In this document: positions 8,091-16,685 of the stretch, one piece after another | Position numbering within the stretch: position 1 is the first letter of the stretch | How the letters are laid out: every line of letters begins with the position of its first letter | Source: Verrucomicrobia bacterium UBA3761 | Lineage (GTDB): Bacteria; Verrucomicrobiota; Kiritimatiellia; RFP12; UBA1067 | DNA length: 31,478 nucleotides | Direction of reading: 5' to 3' | Assembly: GCA_002371135.1 (NCBI GenBank) | Contig: DFGB01000059.1 | Coordinates: forward strand, 1-31,478 | Program-made: the position numbers and the translations under genes | The notes under the pieces: model-generated | What the model was told of the DNA's origin: nothing | The model's database searches: none | What the model saw: only the letters and a program-made list of their open reading frames with translations

Positions 8091-9443
8091 ATGCTCGTAC
8101 AAAACTCTTTGACCCGGCGCCTGGAAGAATTCGCGCCGATGGAAAACGGCGAAGTGCGCATGTACACTTGCGGGCCGACCGTATACAACTACGCCCACAT
8201 CGGCAACTTTCGTGCGTATGCGTTCGAAGACATCCTTCGCCGTGTGATTGAATTCAATGGTTGGAAAGTCCGCCAGGTGATGAACCTCACAGACGTTGAC
8301 GACAAGACGATCCGCGGCGCGAATGCGGCCGGAGTGGCGCTGGCAGACTATACGAAGACTTACAAAGATGCGTTCTTCGCCGACTTGAAGACCCTCAACA
8401 TCGAGTCCGCCGAAGTCTATCCTGCCGCGACCGACCACATCCCCGAGATGATTGCGCTCGTCGCGAAGCTCGTCGAGAAGGGCGTCGCCTACAAAAGCGA
8501 CGACGGCAGCGTCTACTTCAGCGTGCGCAAGTTCCCCGGCTACGGCAAACTCGCGCACATCGACTTCGACAACCAGCGCACCGGCGCGCGCTGCCTAGGC
8601 GACGAGTATGACAAGGAGAATGTCGGCGATTTCGCGCTGTGGAAAGCGTGGGAGGAGTCCGACGGGCCTGTGGGGTGGGATTCGCCGTGGGGCCGCGGCC
8701 GTCCGGGCTGGCACATTGAATGCTCTGCCATGTCGATGAAGTATCTCGGCGAGACGTTCGATCTCCACACCGGCGGCATCGACAACCTTTTCCCCCACCA
8801 TGAAAACGAAATCGCCCAGGCGGAAGCCGCGACAGGCAAGCCGTTCGTGAAGACGTGGATGCATTGTGCGCATTTGAAGGTAAACGGCGAGAAGATGTCC
8901 AAGTCGCTCGGCAATTTCTTCACTCTGCGCGATCTTCTCGAGAAGGGCTGGAGCGGCCGCGAGATTCGCTATGTCCTCATAAATGCGCACTACCGCGCCG
9001 GGCTCAACTTCGCATTCACCGCACTTGAAGACGCGCGCAAATCGCTCGCGAGAATAGATGCATGCGTCGAAAAGGCGACCGATGGCGAAGCGCCCGCGTG
9101 GGCGCTCAAGCACCTCGACGATTTTACTGCCGCCGTCAACGACGACCTTAATATTCCGCGCGCCTTCGCAGCGCTTTTTGAACTCGTTCGCGAGGCGAAT
9201 TCCAAGGGCGCGGAAGGGACGCTCGGCGTCTTCCAGCATATGGACAAGGTCCTCGGGCTCATCTTCTTCGGCAAGGGTGGGAAGGAAGAGATTCCGGCGG
9301 AAATCCAGGCGCTTCTCGACCAGCGCGCCGAGGCGAGGAAGGCGAAGAACTGGGCCGAGTCCGACCGGTTGCGCGATGCAATCGCCGCCGCCGGCTGGCT
9401 CGTCAAGGATTCCAAGTCCGGCCAGATTGCATCGAGAATTTAG
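8091..9443 (+). CDS. cysS: Cysteinyl-tRNA synthetase
   Basis: A 450-residue class I synthetase that charges tRNA-Cys. It shows the zinc-site cysteine and HIGH-type motif in YTCGPTVYNYAHIGN, the remaining zinc ligands in GWHIECSAMS and FPHHENEIAQ, and the KMSKS loop EKMSKSLGN. The C-terminus carries the short helical DALR-type region. The ATG at 8091 is chosen because the homologous N-terminus begins there; the open frame upstream shadows the end of clpC. The length is normal. It follows clpC by 29 bp and is probably cotranscribed. Its TAG stop is the first word of the following intergenic repeat. Confidence 0.95.
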   Translation: MLVQNSLTRRLEEFAPMENGEVRMYTCGPTVYNYAHIGNFRAYAFEDILRRVIEFNGWKVRQVMNLTDVDDKTIRGANAAGVALADYTKTYKDAFFADLKTLNIESAEVYPAATDHIPEMIALVAKLVEKGVAYKSDDGSVYFSVRKFPGYGKLAHIDFDNQRTGARCLGDEYDKENVGDFALWKAWEESDGPVGWDSPWGRGRPGWHIECSAMSMKYLGETFDLHTGGIDNLFPHHENEIAQAEAATGKPFVKTWMHCAHLKVNGEKMSKSLGNFFTLRDLLEKGWSGREIRYVLINAHYRAGLNFAFTALEDARKSLARIDACVEKATDGEAPAWALKHLDDFTAAVNDDLNIPRAFAALFELVREANSKGAEGTLGVFQHMDKVLGLIFFGKGGKEEIPAEIQALLDQRAEARKAKNWAESDRLRDAIAAAGWLVKDSKSGQIASRI

Positions 9444-9644
9444 CATTTGACATTTAGCATTTTGTCATTAATTTATTTTGCCATTTTAGGAGCCAGCGGC
9501 TACGAACGTTGCAGAGCGGTTTGAGGGATTGATCTTGTCGCACACCCTTCTAGCGACATTGCTTCGCAATGCCACTACGTTCGGGGGATACGGGAGAGTG
9601 CCTCAAATGACCAAATGGCAAAATGCAATGCTAAATGCAAAATA
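9441..9644. repeat. Intergenic inverted word-repeat element
   Basis: The left arm (9441-9487) repeats words such as TAGCATTT and CATTTAGCATT. The right arm (9605-9644) holds their complements, including a perfect 12-bp pair ATTTTGCCATTT (9475-9486) / AAATGGCAAAAT (9613-9624) and an 11-bp pair CATTTAGCATT / AATGCTAAATG. The roughly 120-bp core has its own hairpins: TTGTCGC with GCGACA, ATTGC-TTC-GCAAT, and CGAACGT with ACGTTCG. No gene is seen. The arms could zip into a long hairpin between cysS and the thioredoxin gene. Confidence 0.6.
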
Positions 9645-9664
9645 CAAAGAAAGGAATCAATCCC

Positions 9665-9967
9665 ATGATAGAGGCAAAGACTAAAAGCGAATTGGAAGCG
9701 GCGGTCGCAAACGGCAAATCGCTCGTGGATTTCTGGGCCACGTGGTGCGGACCTTGCATGATGATGGGCGAGAAGATCGAGAAGGAGCTCGTGCCTGCCA
9801 TGCCTGAGGTGAAAATCGTCAAAGTCAATGTCGACGAAGCGCCGGAGCTGGCGGCTGAGTTCGGTATCATGTCGATTCCCGCGCTTTTCTGCTACAAGGA
9901 CGGCGCGAAAGTCGCAGAATTCATCGGCGTTACGGACGCGAAGGAAATCAAGGCGGCGTTGGCGTAG
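9665..9967 (+). CDS. trxA: Thioredoxin
   Basis: A 100-residue cytoplasmic dithiol-disulfide oxidoreductase. The active site WCGPC is at residues 27-31 (FWATWCGPC) and the cis-proline loop is MSIPALF. There is no signal peptide. The ATG at 9665 is preferred over an in-frame ATG ten codons upstream because GAAAGGA lies 8 bp before it and the protein then has normal thioredoxin length. rsmE follows 6 bp later, so the two are probably cotranscribed. Confidence 0.93.
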   Translation: MIEAKTKSELEAAVANGKSLVDFWATWCGPCMMMGEKIEKELVPAMPEVKIVKVNVDEAPELAAEFGIMSIPALFCYKDGAKVAEFIGVTDAKEIKAALA

Positions 9968-9973
9968 AAAGAT

Positions 9974-10732
9974 ATGCACAGGCTGCTAGTAGATACTGCG
10001 ATGCTTGGAATGGACGCTCCGGAGATTGAAAAAGCCGAAGCGCGCCATCTCAATGTACTCAGGCCCAAAGGCGGCGAAGAGATAGAACTCTTCGACGCCA
10101 GGGGCTCGTCGCGCATCTACCGCTACGACGCAGCGGCGAAGCGGCTTTTCGCCGCCGGAAGCGCGATAGCCAAATTCCAGCGTCCAAGGATTTCACTGTC
10201 GCTTTTCGCTTGCATCACCAAGGGTTCGCGATGGGATTGGACGATCGAGAAGGCGACGGAGCTCGGTGTCACGTGCATCGTGCCGGTCATCTCTTCGAGG
10301 ACGATTGTCCGGCTTGCGAAGGGAGAAAGGGCGGCGAAGCGCGAGAGATGGCAGCGGGTGGCAATGGACGCGGCGAGGCAATCGAGCGCCGTGTGGCTGC
10401 CCGAGATTGCCGAAGCAATAGAGTTCGACGGCGCTCTTGCGCTGGCAAAGAAGACGCTGTGCTTCGCGGGCGCTCTCGCCGAGCCGCGCCCGCGTCCGCT
10501 GCTTGAGGTCGTTTCAGATGCGTTGGAGAAGAATCCCGGTGCCCGGGAGCTTTCCGTGTTCGTAGGGCCGGAGGGGGATTTCTCGCCCGAAGAACTCAAG
10601 GAGCTTCTCGCTTTCGCCGTTCCTGCGAACTTCGGCGATTTGATACTGCGGGCCGAGACGGCCGCAATGTTCGGTATTTCGGTTTTACGCGCCGCCATCG
10701 ATGCGGCGGAAAGAAAAGGAGCGATATCATGA
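9974..10732 (+). CDS. rsmE: 16S rRNA (uracil-1498-N3)-methyltransferase RsmE
   Basis: A 252-residue SPOUT-class methyltransferase that modifies U1498 of 16S rRNA at the decoding centre. It shows an N-terminal PUA-like region, then TKGSRWDWTIEKATELGV, VGPEGDFSPEE and DLILRAETAAMF, the last two being the S-adenosylmethionine-binding knot motifs. The length is normal. It follows trxA by 6 bp and overlaps the sulfatase start by 4 bp (ATGA). Confidence 0.93.
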   Translation: MHRLLVDTAMLGMDAPEIEKAEARHLNVLRPKGGEEIELFDARGSSRIYRYDAAAKRLFAAGSAIAKFQRPRISLSLFACITKGSRWDWTIEKATELGVTCIVPVISSRTIVRLAKGERAAKRERWQRVAMDAARQSSAVWLPEIAEAIEFDGALALAKKTLCFAGALAEPRPRPLLEVVSDALEKNPGARELSVFVGPEGDFSPEELKELLAFAVPANFGDLILRAETAAMFGISVLRAAIDAAERKGAIS

Positions 10733-12318
10733 AAGGAATCACGCGTCGCCAGTTCCTCTCAGGAGCAGGCGCAGGAGCGTTTTTGCTGAGTGCGCAGGGC
10801 CAGACGTTGATGCGCCTTGCCGGCGACCGCAGGATGAATATCCTTTTCATCATGACGGACGACCATGCGGCGCACGCCATTTCTGCGTATGGCAGCAAAG
10901 TGAACGCTACGCCCAACATCGACCGCCTCGCCAAGGAGGGCATGCTCTTCACGGACGTCCTTTGCACAAATCCGATTTGCACGCCGTCGCGCGCCGGCAT
11001 CCTCACGGGCGCCTACAGCCACAAAAACGGCGTGCCAGTATTCAATTCCATTTCTCCTGAAATCGAGACCGTTGGCGGTTATATGCGCGAGGCGGGCTAC
11101 TACACCGCTTTCCTGGGCAAATGGCATTGCGGCGGCGTCGCCAGCATCCGCAATTCGGACTGGGACAAGTGGATGGTCTACGAGAATCAGGGCGTGTATC
11201 GCGACCCGTGGTTCTGGGAGCGGCTTGACGACGGCTCCGTCGTGCGCACGAAGTTCCCCGGCGAGTACGCCACGGAAAACATCACCCGCGTCACAAAGGC
11301 GGTCCTGGAAACGGCAATCGCATCAGGCAAGCCGTTCTTCGCGATGATGCACCACAAGGCCCCGCACAGGAATTGGATTCCAAGTGAGAAATACCGCGCA
11401 GCATTTCGCTCGAAGACTCTTGCCGACATCCCCATGCCGCCGACCCTGTTCGATACGTGGGAAGGGCGCGCGACGCCGATCAAGACGACAGCAATGACCC
11501 TCCTCAGGCATATGCGGCCGGGCTTGGACTTGAAACTCGCAGAGTTCTTCTCAGAAGGCCGCGTCTTCGAGTTCGAGGGCAAGGTCTACGAGGGCAGGCG
11601 CGATGCGGAAGGGCGTTTTGTGGACGATTGGCCCGATGGTATGGACGACCGCGCGAAAACCGCTCTGTCCTATCTGCGCTACATGCAAGACTATCTCGCT
11701 TGCGTTCAGTCGGTCGATGACTCCGTCGGCGAAATGCTCGATTATCTCGCAGCCAAGGGACTTGACAACAACACGCTCGTCATTTACACCTCCGACCAAG
11801 GTTTCTTCCTTGGCGATCATGGTCTCTACGACAAGCGTTTCATCATGGAAGAGACGCTCAAGATGCCGTTTTTGGCGCGCTGCCCCGCGATAATCCCGCC
11901 CGGCAGCGTCAATCGCGATCTCATCGCGAACATCGACTTCGCCCCGACGTTCATAAGCCTCGCCGGCGCAGACGTGCCTGCCGCGATGCAGGGAGAGTCG
12001 TTCCTCAAGCTTCTCTCCGGCCGTACGCAAGAGGCTTGGCGCGAGGATTGCTACTGCCGATACTACGTCGAAGGCGGCGAACATGCGACCGCGGCGTGGT
12101 ATGGCGTGCGTACGAAAGTCGACAAGCTCGTCTACTACTACAAGCGCGACGAGTGGGAATATTTCAACCTCGTCCAGGACCCGGACGAGCTCGACAACCG
12201 CTACTCCGACCCCGTATACGCCCCGCGCATCGACTATCTCAAGTCTCGCATCGCCGCGCTGAGAGCGAAATACGGCGACGAAGACCAGTTCATCAATTGC
12301 AAAGAGTATTCGCTCTAA
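10729..12318 (+). CDS. Tat-exported type I sulfatase
   Basis: A 529-residue alkaline-phosphatase-superfamily sulfatase. The N-terminus is a twin-arginine signal (TRRQFLSGAGAGAFLLS), implying export in folded form. The sulfatase signature is CTPSRAGILTG with Cys84 in the CxPSR motif, normally converted to formylglycine. Metal or substrate residues appear in IMTDDHAAH, GKWHCGG, HHKAPHRNW and SDQGFFLGDHGLYDK. The family removes sulfate from glycans such as mucins or glycosaminoglycans; the exact substrate cannot be assigned. The Shine-Dalgarno AAAGGAG lies inside the end of rsmE and the genes overlap by ATGA, an odd pairing of rRNA modification and glycan breakdown. No formylglycine-generating enzyme is encoded here. 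Confidence 0.92.
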   Translation: MKGITRRQFLSGAGAGAFLLSAQGQTLMRLAGDRRMNILFIMTDDHAAHAISAYGSKVNATPNIDRLAKEGMLFTDVLCTNPICTPSRAGILTGAYSHKNGVPVFNSISPEIETVGGYMREAGYYTAFLGKWHCGGVASIRNSDWDKWMVYENQGVYRDPWFWERLDDGSVVRTKFPGEYATENITRVTKAVLETAIASGKPFFAMMHHKAPHRNWIPSEKYRAAFRSKTLADIPMPPTLFDTWEGRATPIKTTAMTLLRHMRPGLDLKLAEFFSEGRVFEFEGKVYEGRRDAEGRFVDDWPDGMDDRAKTALSYLRYMQDYLACVQSVDDSVGEMLDYLAAKGLDNNTLVIYTSDQGFFLGDHGLYDKRFIMEETLKMPFLARCPAIIPPGSVNRDLIANIDFAPTFISLAGADVPAAMQGESFLKLLSGRTQEAWREDCYCRYYVEGGEHATAAWYGVRTKVDKLVYYYKRDEWEYFNLVQDPDELDNRYSDPVYAPRIDYLKSRIAALRAKYGDEDQFINCKEYSL

Positions 12319-12354
12319 AACTTCCGCCAATTCCCAACATCAAATTTTTCCAAC

Positions 12355-14166
12355 TTGAAGACACTCGACAACATCCGGAACTTCTGCATCATCGCGCACG
12401 TGGACCATGGCAAAACCACATTGAGCGACCGCATTCTCGAGCTCACCCACGCCGTCTCGGCTCGCGAACTCAAGGAGCAGACGCTCGATGCGATGGATCT
12501 CGAGCGTGAGCGTGGCATCACCATAAAGTCCCATCCTGTTTCGATGGAATATGTCGCGAAGGATGGAAAGAAATACCTCTTCAACCTCCTTGATACGCCC
12601 GGCCATGTCGACTTTGCGTATGAAGTTTCGCGCTCGATGGGCGCGTGCGAAGGTGCGCTCCTTGTCGTCGATGCCGCTCAAGGCGTCGAAGCGCAGACCG
12701 TCGCGAACACCTACTTCGCCCAGGACGCCCAGTTGGAAATCGTACCCGTTTTGAACAAGGTAGACCTGCCCGGCGCCGACGTAGCCGAAGTCAGCCGGGA
12801 GATAGAGGACGTGCTCGCCATCCCGATGGATGCACCGCTGCTCGTTTCCGCGAAGACGGGCTTGGGTTGCGCGGAAGTCCTGGAGGCGATTGTCGAGCGC
12901 ATACCGCCGCCCAAGACCGCCGGCGAGGATGCGCCGCTAAGAGCGCTCGTCTTCGACTCCGTGTTCGACGAATTTCGCGGTGTCATCACGTACGTGCGCA
13001 TTGTAGACGGCTCTATCCGCGCTGGACAGGGCGTGACGTTCATGGGCAGCCGCGTCTCCACGACGATCCACGAAGTCGGCATCTTCTCTCCCAACAAGAA
13101 ACCTGTCGATTTTCTCTCGGCCGGCCAGGTCGGCTACCTCGTCGGCACCGTCAAAGACCCGAGCGAAATTAAAATCGGCGATACGGTCACTCTCTCGCGC
13201 AACGGCGCCACCGAAGCGCTGCCCGGCTTCCACGATATCCACCCGACCGTCTTCTGCGGCATTTATCCAATGTCGACCGACGAGTTTCCGAAAGTCGAGC
13301 AAGGGCTCGAGAAGCTGCATCTCAACGATTCCGCCTTCACGTTCCACCACGAATCGTCGCTTGCGCTCGGCTTCGGATTCCGTTGCGGTTTTCTCGGGCT
13401 GCTGCACATGGAGATCGTGCAAGAGCGTCTGCGGCGCGAGTTCGGCCTGGACATTATTTCCACCGCCCCCGGCGTAGTCTATAAATTGAAAATGCGCGAC
13501 GGCACCGAGAAAGATCTCGACAATCCGTTGCAGATGCCGGACCCTTCCGCGCTCGACACGATCTCCGAGCCCATCCTCAAGGCCCGCATCATCACGCCGT
13601 CCGCTTCCATCGGCGATGTGATGCGCATCGTGATGGATCGCCGGGGAATGGTGGAAGGCACGGAGACGATGGATATGAAGCGCGTGATGCTCCACTGCGT
13701 CCTGCCTCTCAACGAGATCCTCATCGACTTCCACGATACTCTCAAATCCGTCTCGCACGGCTATGCATCGATGGATTACGAACCTGCTGGTTATCAGGTT
13801 TCCGACATTGTCAAGATGGATATTCTGCTCAACGGCGAGACGGTCGACGCATTTGCAACGATGGTTCATCGCGACAAGGCTCGCGCACGAGGCATCCAGA
13901 TGTGCAAGGCGCTCTCCGAGTCGATTCCGCCCCACCAGTTCAAGATCCCTGTCCAGGCGGCAATCGGCAAGGAGATAATCGCCCGCGAAGACATACGCCC
14001 GTTCCGCAAGGATGTCCTCGCGAAACTCTACGGCGGCGACGTGACGCGCAAGATGAAGGTGCTCGAAAAACAGAAACGCGGCAAGGCGAGGATGAAGGAG
14101 TTCGGGCACGTCAACGTCCCGCAGTCCGCGTTCATCGCCGTTTTGAAAGGCACGATAAAAGAATAG
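12355..14166 (+). CDS. lepA: Elongation factor 4 (LepA)
   Basis: A 603-residue translational GTPase that acts on the ribosome. It shows the P-loop AHVDHGKTT, switch I RERGITIK, DTPGHVDF, NKVD and SAKTG. The LepA-specific C-terminal domain follows, including FGFRCGFLGLLHMEI and LYGGDVTRKMKVLEKQK. The predicted start is a TTG at 12355, because homology begins at KTLDNIRNFCIIAH and no ATG is suitably placed. No Shine-Dalgarno is obvious. It lies 36 bp after the sulfatase gene. The size matches E. coli LepA (599 residues). Confidence 0.95.
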   Translation: MKTLDNIRNFCIIAHVDHGKTTLSDRILELTHAVSARELKEQTLDAMDLERERGITIKSHPVSMEYVAKDGKKYLFNLLDTPGHVDFAYEVSRSMGACEGALLVVDAAQGVEAQTVANTYFAQDAQLEIVPVLNKVDLPGADVAEVSREIEDVLAIPMDAPLLVSAKTGLGCAEVLEAIVERIPPPKTAGEDAPLRALVFDSVFDEFRGVITYVRIVDGSIRAGQGVTFMGSRVSTTIHEVGIFSPNKKPVDFLSAGQVGYLVGTVKDPSEIKIGDTVTLSRNGATEALPGFHDIHPTVFCGIYPMSTDEFPKVEQGLEKLHLNDSAFTFHHESSLALGFGFRCGFLGLLHMEIVQERLRREFGLDIISTAPGVVYKLKMRDGTEKDLDNPLQMPDPSALDTISEPILKARIITPSASIGDVMRIVMDRRGMVEGTETMDMKRVMLHCVLPLNEILIDFHDTLKSVSHGYASMDYEPAGYQVSDIVKMDILLNGETVDAFATMVHRDKARARGIQMCKALSESIPPHQFKIPVQAAIGKEIIAREDIRPFRKDVLAKLYGGDVTRKMKVLEKQKRGKARMKEFGHVNVPQSAFIAVLKGTIKE

Positions 14167-14183
14167 GCCACCGGCAAGTCTAA

Positions 14184-14212
14184 TTGACGCTTCAACACCA
14201 TTATGGTATAAT
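14184..14212 (+). promoter_or_regulatory. Promoter of the XRE-cupin/accD/accA genes
   Basis: TTGACG (14184-14189), a 17-bp spacer and TATAAT (14207-14212) with TGG directly before it (extended -10). The start near 14219 leaves a leader of about 20 nt with AGAAAGG before the ATG at 14240. Confidence 0.75.
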
Positions 14213-14239
14213 ACATCTTCACAGAGCAGAAAGGCAAAA

Positions 14240-14797
14240 ATGGGAACAGAAACGAAAGTCGGCGCGAGAATACGCGCGTATCGCGAACAGCAGGAAATGA
14301 CCCGCGAAGATCTTGCCGCCAAGAGCGGCGTCTCCGAAAAGATCATCGAGGCGATTGAAGATGCGATGGTTATCCCCGCCATCAGCGTTCTCCTAAAGCT
14401 TTCGCGCGCGCTTGGACAGCGCCTCGGGACGTTCATGGACGACCAGTTCAGGCCCGACCCTGTCATCACGCGCAAGAACGACGAGTCCACCGCGCCGGTC
14501 GATACAGTAAAGTCGGGCGACTTCCTGTGCCGTTCGCTTGCGTTCGGCAAGCCCGATCGCCACATGGAGCCGTTCTGGTACGAGTTCCCCGCAGAGGGCT
14601 CCGACATGGCCTCGTCGCACGAAGGCGAAGAATTCATCATCTGCGTCTCGGGCCAGATCGAGCTCTCGTACGGCAAGGAGAAATTCATCCTCGAGCCTGG
14701 CGACACTGCGTACTACAACAGCGTCGTCACGCATGGCGTCAAGGCACACGGCGGCAAGCCGGCGACGCTCTACGGCATCATTTTCATGCCTTCGTGA
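14240..14797 (+). CDS. XRE-family regulator with C-terminal cupin domain
   Basis: A 185-residue protein. Residues about 6-65 form an XRE-type helix-turn-helix (VGARIRAYREQQ, REDLAAKSGVSEKIIEAIED, ISVLLKLSRALG). Residues about 105-185 form a cupin barrel (HEGEEFIICVSGQIEL, LEPGDTAYYNSVVTHGVKA). In this family the cupin usually senses a small ligand and the HTH binds DNA. It is the first gene after a strong promoter and 44 bp upstream of accD, so it may regulate its own operon and fatty-acid synthesis. This is inferred from context only. Confidence 0.88.
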   Translation: MGTETKVGARIRAYREQQEMTREDLAAKSGVSEKIIEAIEDAMVIPAISVLLKLSRALGQRLGTFMDDQFRPDPVITRKNDESTAPVDTVKSGDFLCRSLAFGKPDRHMEPFWYEFPAEGSDMASSHEGEEFIICVSGQIELSYGKEKFILEPGDTAYYNSVVTHGVKAHGGKPATLYGIIFMPS

Positions 14798-14841
14798 GAA
14801 GGCGGGCGCGATTTCAAGCACACACAACCGGTTGAAACATC

Positions 14842-15672
14842 ATGGCTTGGTTTGAAAAGAATGAGACTCCGCCCCAGATACCGCCTGCGAAGGCGCTGTG
14901 GGCGATTTGTCCAAAATGCATGAGCCACATGCCCAAAGCGGCGTGGAAGGCGAACAATTCGATTTGCCCGAAGTGCAACTACCACGGACGCCTGGCGGCT
15001 CGCGAGAGAATTGCGCAGGTTGCCGACGAGGGGACTTTCGCGGAGGTTTTCCGCGAGGTTTCCTACTCAGACCATCTCGAATTCCACGACGCTACAGGCG
15101 ACTACAAGACGAAAGTCGAAGCGACGATCGCCAAGACCGGCGAGAAAGAGTCGGTCGTCATGGGGACGTGCGAGATTGGCGGGCACAAGGCGATGCTCGG
15201 CGTGATGGACTTTGCGTTCATGGGCGGTTCGCTCGGGACCGGCACCGGCGAGAGGATTGCCAGAGCCTGCGAACAGGCTCGCAAGGAGCGCCGTCCGCTC
15301 GTAATCTTCTCGGCCTCGGGCGGCGCCAGAATGCACGAAGGCATCCTCTCGCTCATGCAGATGGCCAAGACTTCCGCCGCGATCGGCCTGCTCAAGGAAG
15401 AGGGACTGCCGTTTATTTCCGTCCTCACCGACCCCACGACGGGCGGCGTCTCGGCTTCTTACGCGATGCTTGGCGATATCAATATCACCGAGCCAAAGGC
15501 GCTTATCGGCTTTGCCGGCCGACGCGTCATTGAAAACACGATCCACCAGAAACTTCCGCCGGACTTCCAGTCTGCGGAATATCTCGAAAAGCACGGCTTC
15601 ATCGACAAAATCGTCGAGCGCAAGGATTTGAAGGCGTTCATAGCCAAGATGCTCAACTATTGGGGGTTCTGA
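14842..15672 (+). CDS. accD: Acetyl-CoA carboxylase carboxyltransferase subunit beta
   Basis: A 276-residue subunit of the carboxyltransferase that makes malonyl-CoA for fatty-acid synthesis. The N-terminal zinc ribbon has C23, C26, C42 and C45 (CPKC and CPKC). The crotonase-like core shows MDFAFMGGSLGT, SASGGARMHEG, LTDPTTGGVSASYAMLGD and GFAGRRVIENT. The length is typical. It is followed 1 bp later by accA, giving a complete carboxyltransferase pair. The biotin carboxylase and carrier genes are not in the window. Confidence 0.95.
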   Translation: MAWFEKNETPPQIPPAKALWAICPKCMSHMPKAAWKANNSICPKCNYHGRLAARERIAQVADEGTFAEVFREVSYSDHLEFHDATGDYKTKVEATIAKTGEKESVVMGTCEIGGHKAMLGVMDFAFMGGSLGTGTGERIARACEQARKERRPLVIFSASGGARMHEGILSLMQMAKTSAAIGLLKEEGLPFISVLTDPTTGGVSASYAMLGDINITEPKALIGFAGRRVIENTIHQKLPPDFQSAEYLEKHGFIDKIVERKDLKAFIAKMLNYWGF

Positions 15673-15673
15673 C

Positions 15674-16513
15674 ATGGCGACGAAAAAGAAACAGACACCG
15701 GCCGCGAAAACGGTCAAGACGCCGTCCGCTATGGACCGCGTGAAACTTGCGCGCGACGCCAAGCGTCCCCACATCGGCGACTTCATCAACTACGTCCTCG
15801 ACGATTTCGAGGAACTTCATGGCGACAGGCTCGTCAACGATGATCGCGGCCTCGTCGGCGGCTTCGGCACGCTTGCCGGTCGCCACGTCCTCGTGCTTGG
15901 CCACAACAAAGGCGAGACGGTCGAAGAGAACATGGCTTCCAACTTTGGCATGGCGAATCCCGACGGCTACCGTAAAGCGATGCGGCTGGCGAAACTCGCC
16001 GAGAAGTTCCATTGCCCCGTCGTGACGTTTGTCGACACGCCCGGAGCGTATCCCGGACGCGAGGCGGAGGAGCGCGGCCAGGCCGAGGCGATTGCAAAGA
16101 GCCTTGAGGTCTTTGCGCTTCTCAAGACGCCGGTCGTCGTAGTAATAACAGGCGAAGGTGGCTCTGGCGGCGCGCTCGCAATCGCCGTTGGCGACAAGGT
16201 CCTCATGATGGAGAACGCCGTCTATTCCGTCATCTCGCCGGAAGGGTGCGCAGGCATCCTCTGGCGCGACGGCGCCAAGGCTCCCGAAGCGGCTGAGGCT
16301 CTCAAGATCACCGCGCCCGATCTCAAGCGTCTTGGCGCAATCGACGAGATAATTCCAGAGCCCGCAGGCGGTGCGCAGAAAAACAAGAAAGCAGCGTGTC
16401 TCGCCGTCAAGAAAGCGGTCGCAGCCGCTCTTGACGAACTCGATGCAATCCCGTGCGACGCGCTTGTCGAAAAGCGTTACGCCAAACTCCGTTCACTAGG
16501 CAACTTTTATTGA
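15674..16513 (+). CDS. accA: Acetyl-CoA carboxylase carboxyltransferase subunit alpha
   Basis: A 279-residue partner of AccD. It shows RPHIGDFINYVLDDFEELHG, the GGFG segment, MANPDGYRKAMRLAKLAEKF, FVDTPGAYPG, ITGEGGSGGALAIAVGD and SVISPEGCAGILWRD. The lysine-rich N-terminal stretch is of a kind common in AccA. It starts 1 bp after accD, so translation is probably coupled. The spacing and order point to stoichiometric expression from the promoter at 14184. Confidence 0.95.
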   Translation: MATKKKQTPAAKTVKTPSAMDRVKLARDAKRPHIGDFINYVLDDFEELHGDRLVNDDRGLVGGFGTLAGRHVLVLGHNKGETVEENMASNFGMANPDGYRKAMRLAKLAEKFHCPVVTFVDTPGAYPGREAEERGQAEAIAKSLEVFALLKTPVVVVITGEGGSGGALAIAVGDKVLMMENAVYSVISPEGCAGILWRDGAKAPEAAEALKITAPDLKRLGAIDEIIPEPAGGAQKNKKAACLAVKKAVAAALDELDAIPCDALVEKRYAKLRSLGNFY

Positions 16514-16680
16514 GAGAAGTTGGAAGTAGGAGATAAAGCAGGAGGTGGAAAGCAGGAAGCAGAAGATAAAGCGCACAAACCCAAGCAGCAAATTTTCAGC
16601 TTTCTGCCTTCTGCTTCCAATCTCCAGCTTCCTACTTCCTGTTTCCTACTTCCTATCTCCTACTTCCTACTTAATATTCA
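16514..16680. repeat. Intergenic word-repeat element, copy A of a shared core
   Basis: The left arm (16514-16563) is purine-rich words (AGTTGGAAGTAGG, AGATAAAGCAGG, GGAAGCAG). The core at 16564-16597 starts AGATAAAGCGCACAA and ends AGCAGCAAATTTTC. The right arm (16598-16672) is pyrimidine words (CTTCCTACTTCC, CTATCTCC). Nearly the same core recurs at 18309-18341. The arms are complementary in style and could form a long imperfect hairpin between accA and glyS. No promoter is obvious in it. Confidence 0.65.
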
Positions 16681-16685
16681 AGAAA

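Noticed and set aside
12937..14706. 589-codon open frame on the minus strand
   Set aside because: It is antisense to lepA and the XRE-cupin gene and shows no recognisable domain.
16545..16685. 47-codon N-terminal extension of glycyl-tRNA synthetase
   Set aside because: It translates only the intergenic word repeat, has no ribosome-binding site, and homologues begin near the ATG at 16686.
16514..16685. T-box riboswitch before glycyl-tRNA synthetase
   Set aside because: No T-box consensus (TGGGTGG-type) or specifier hairpin is visible; the gap is filled by the word-repeat element.
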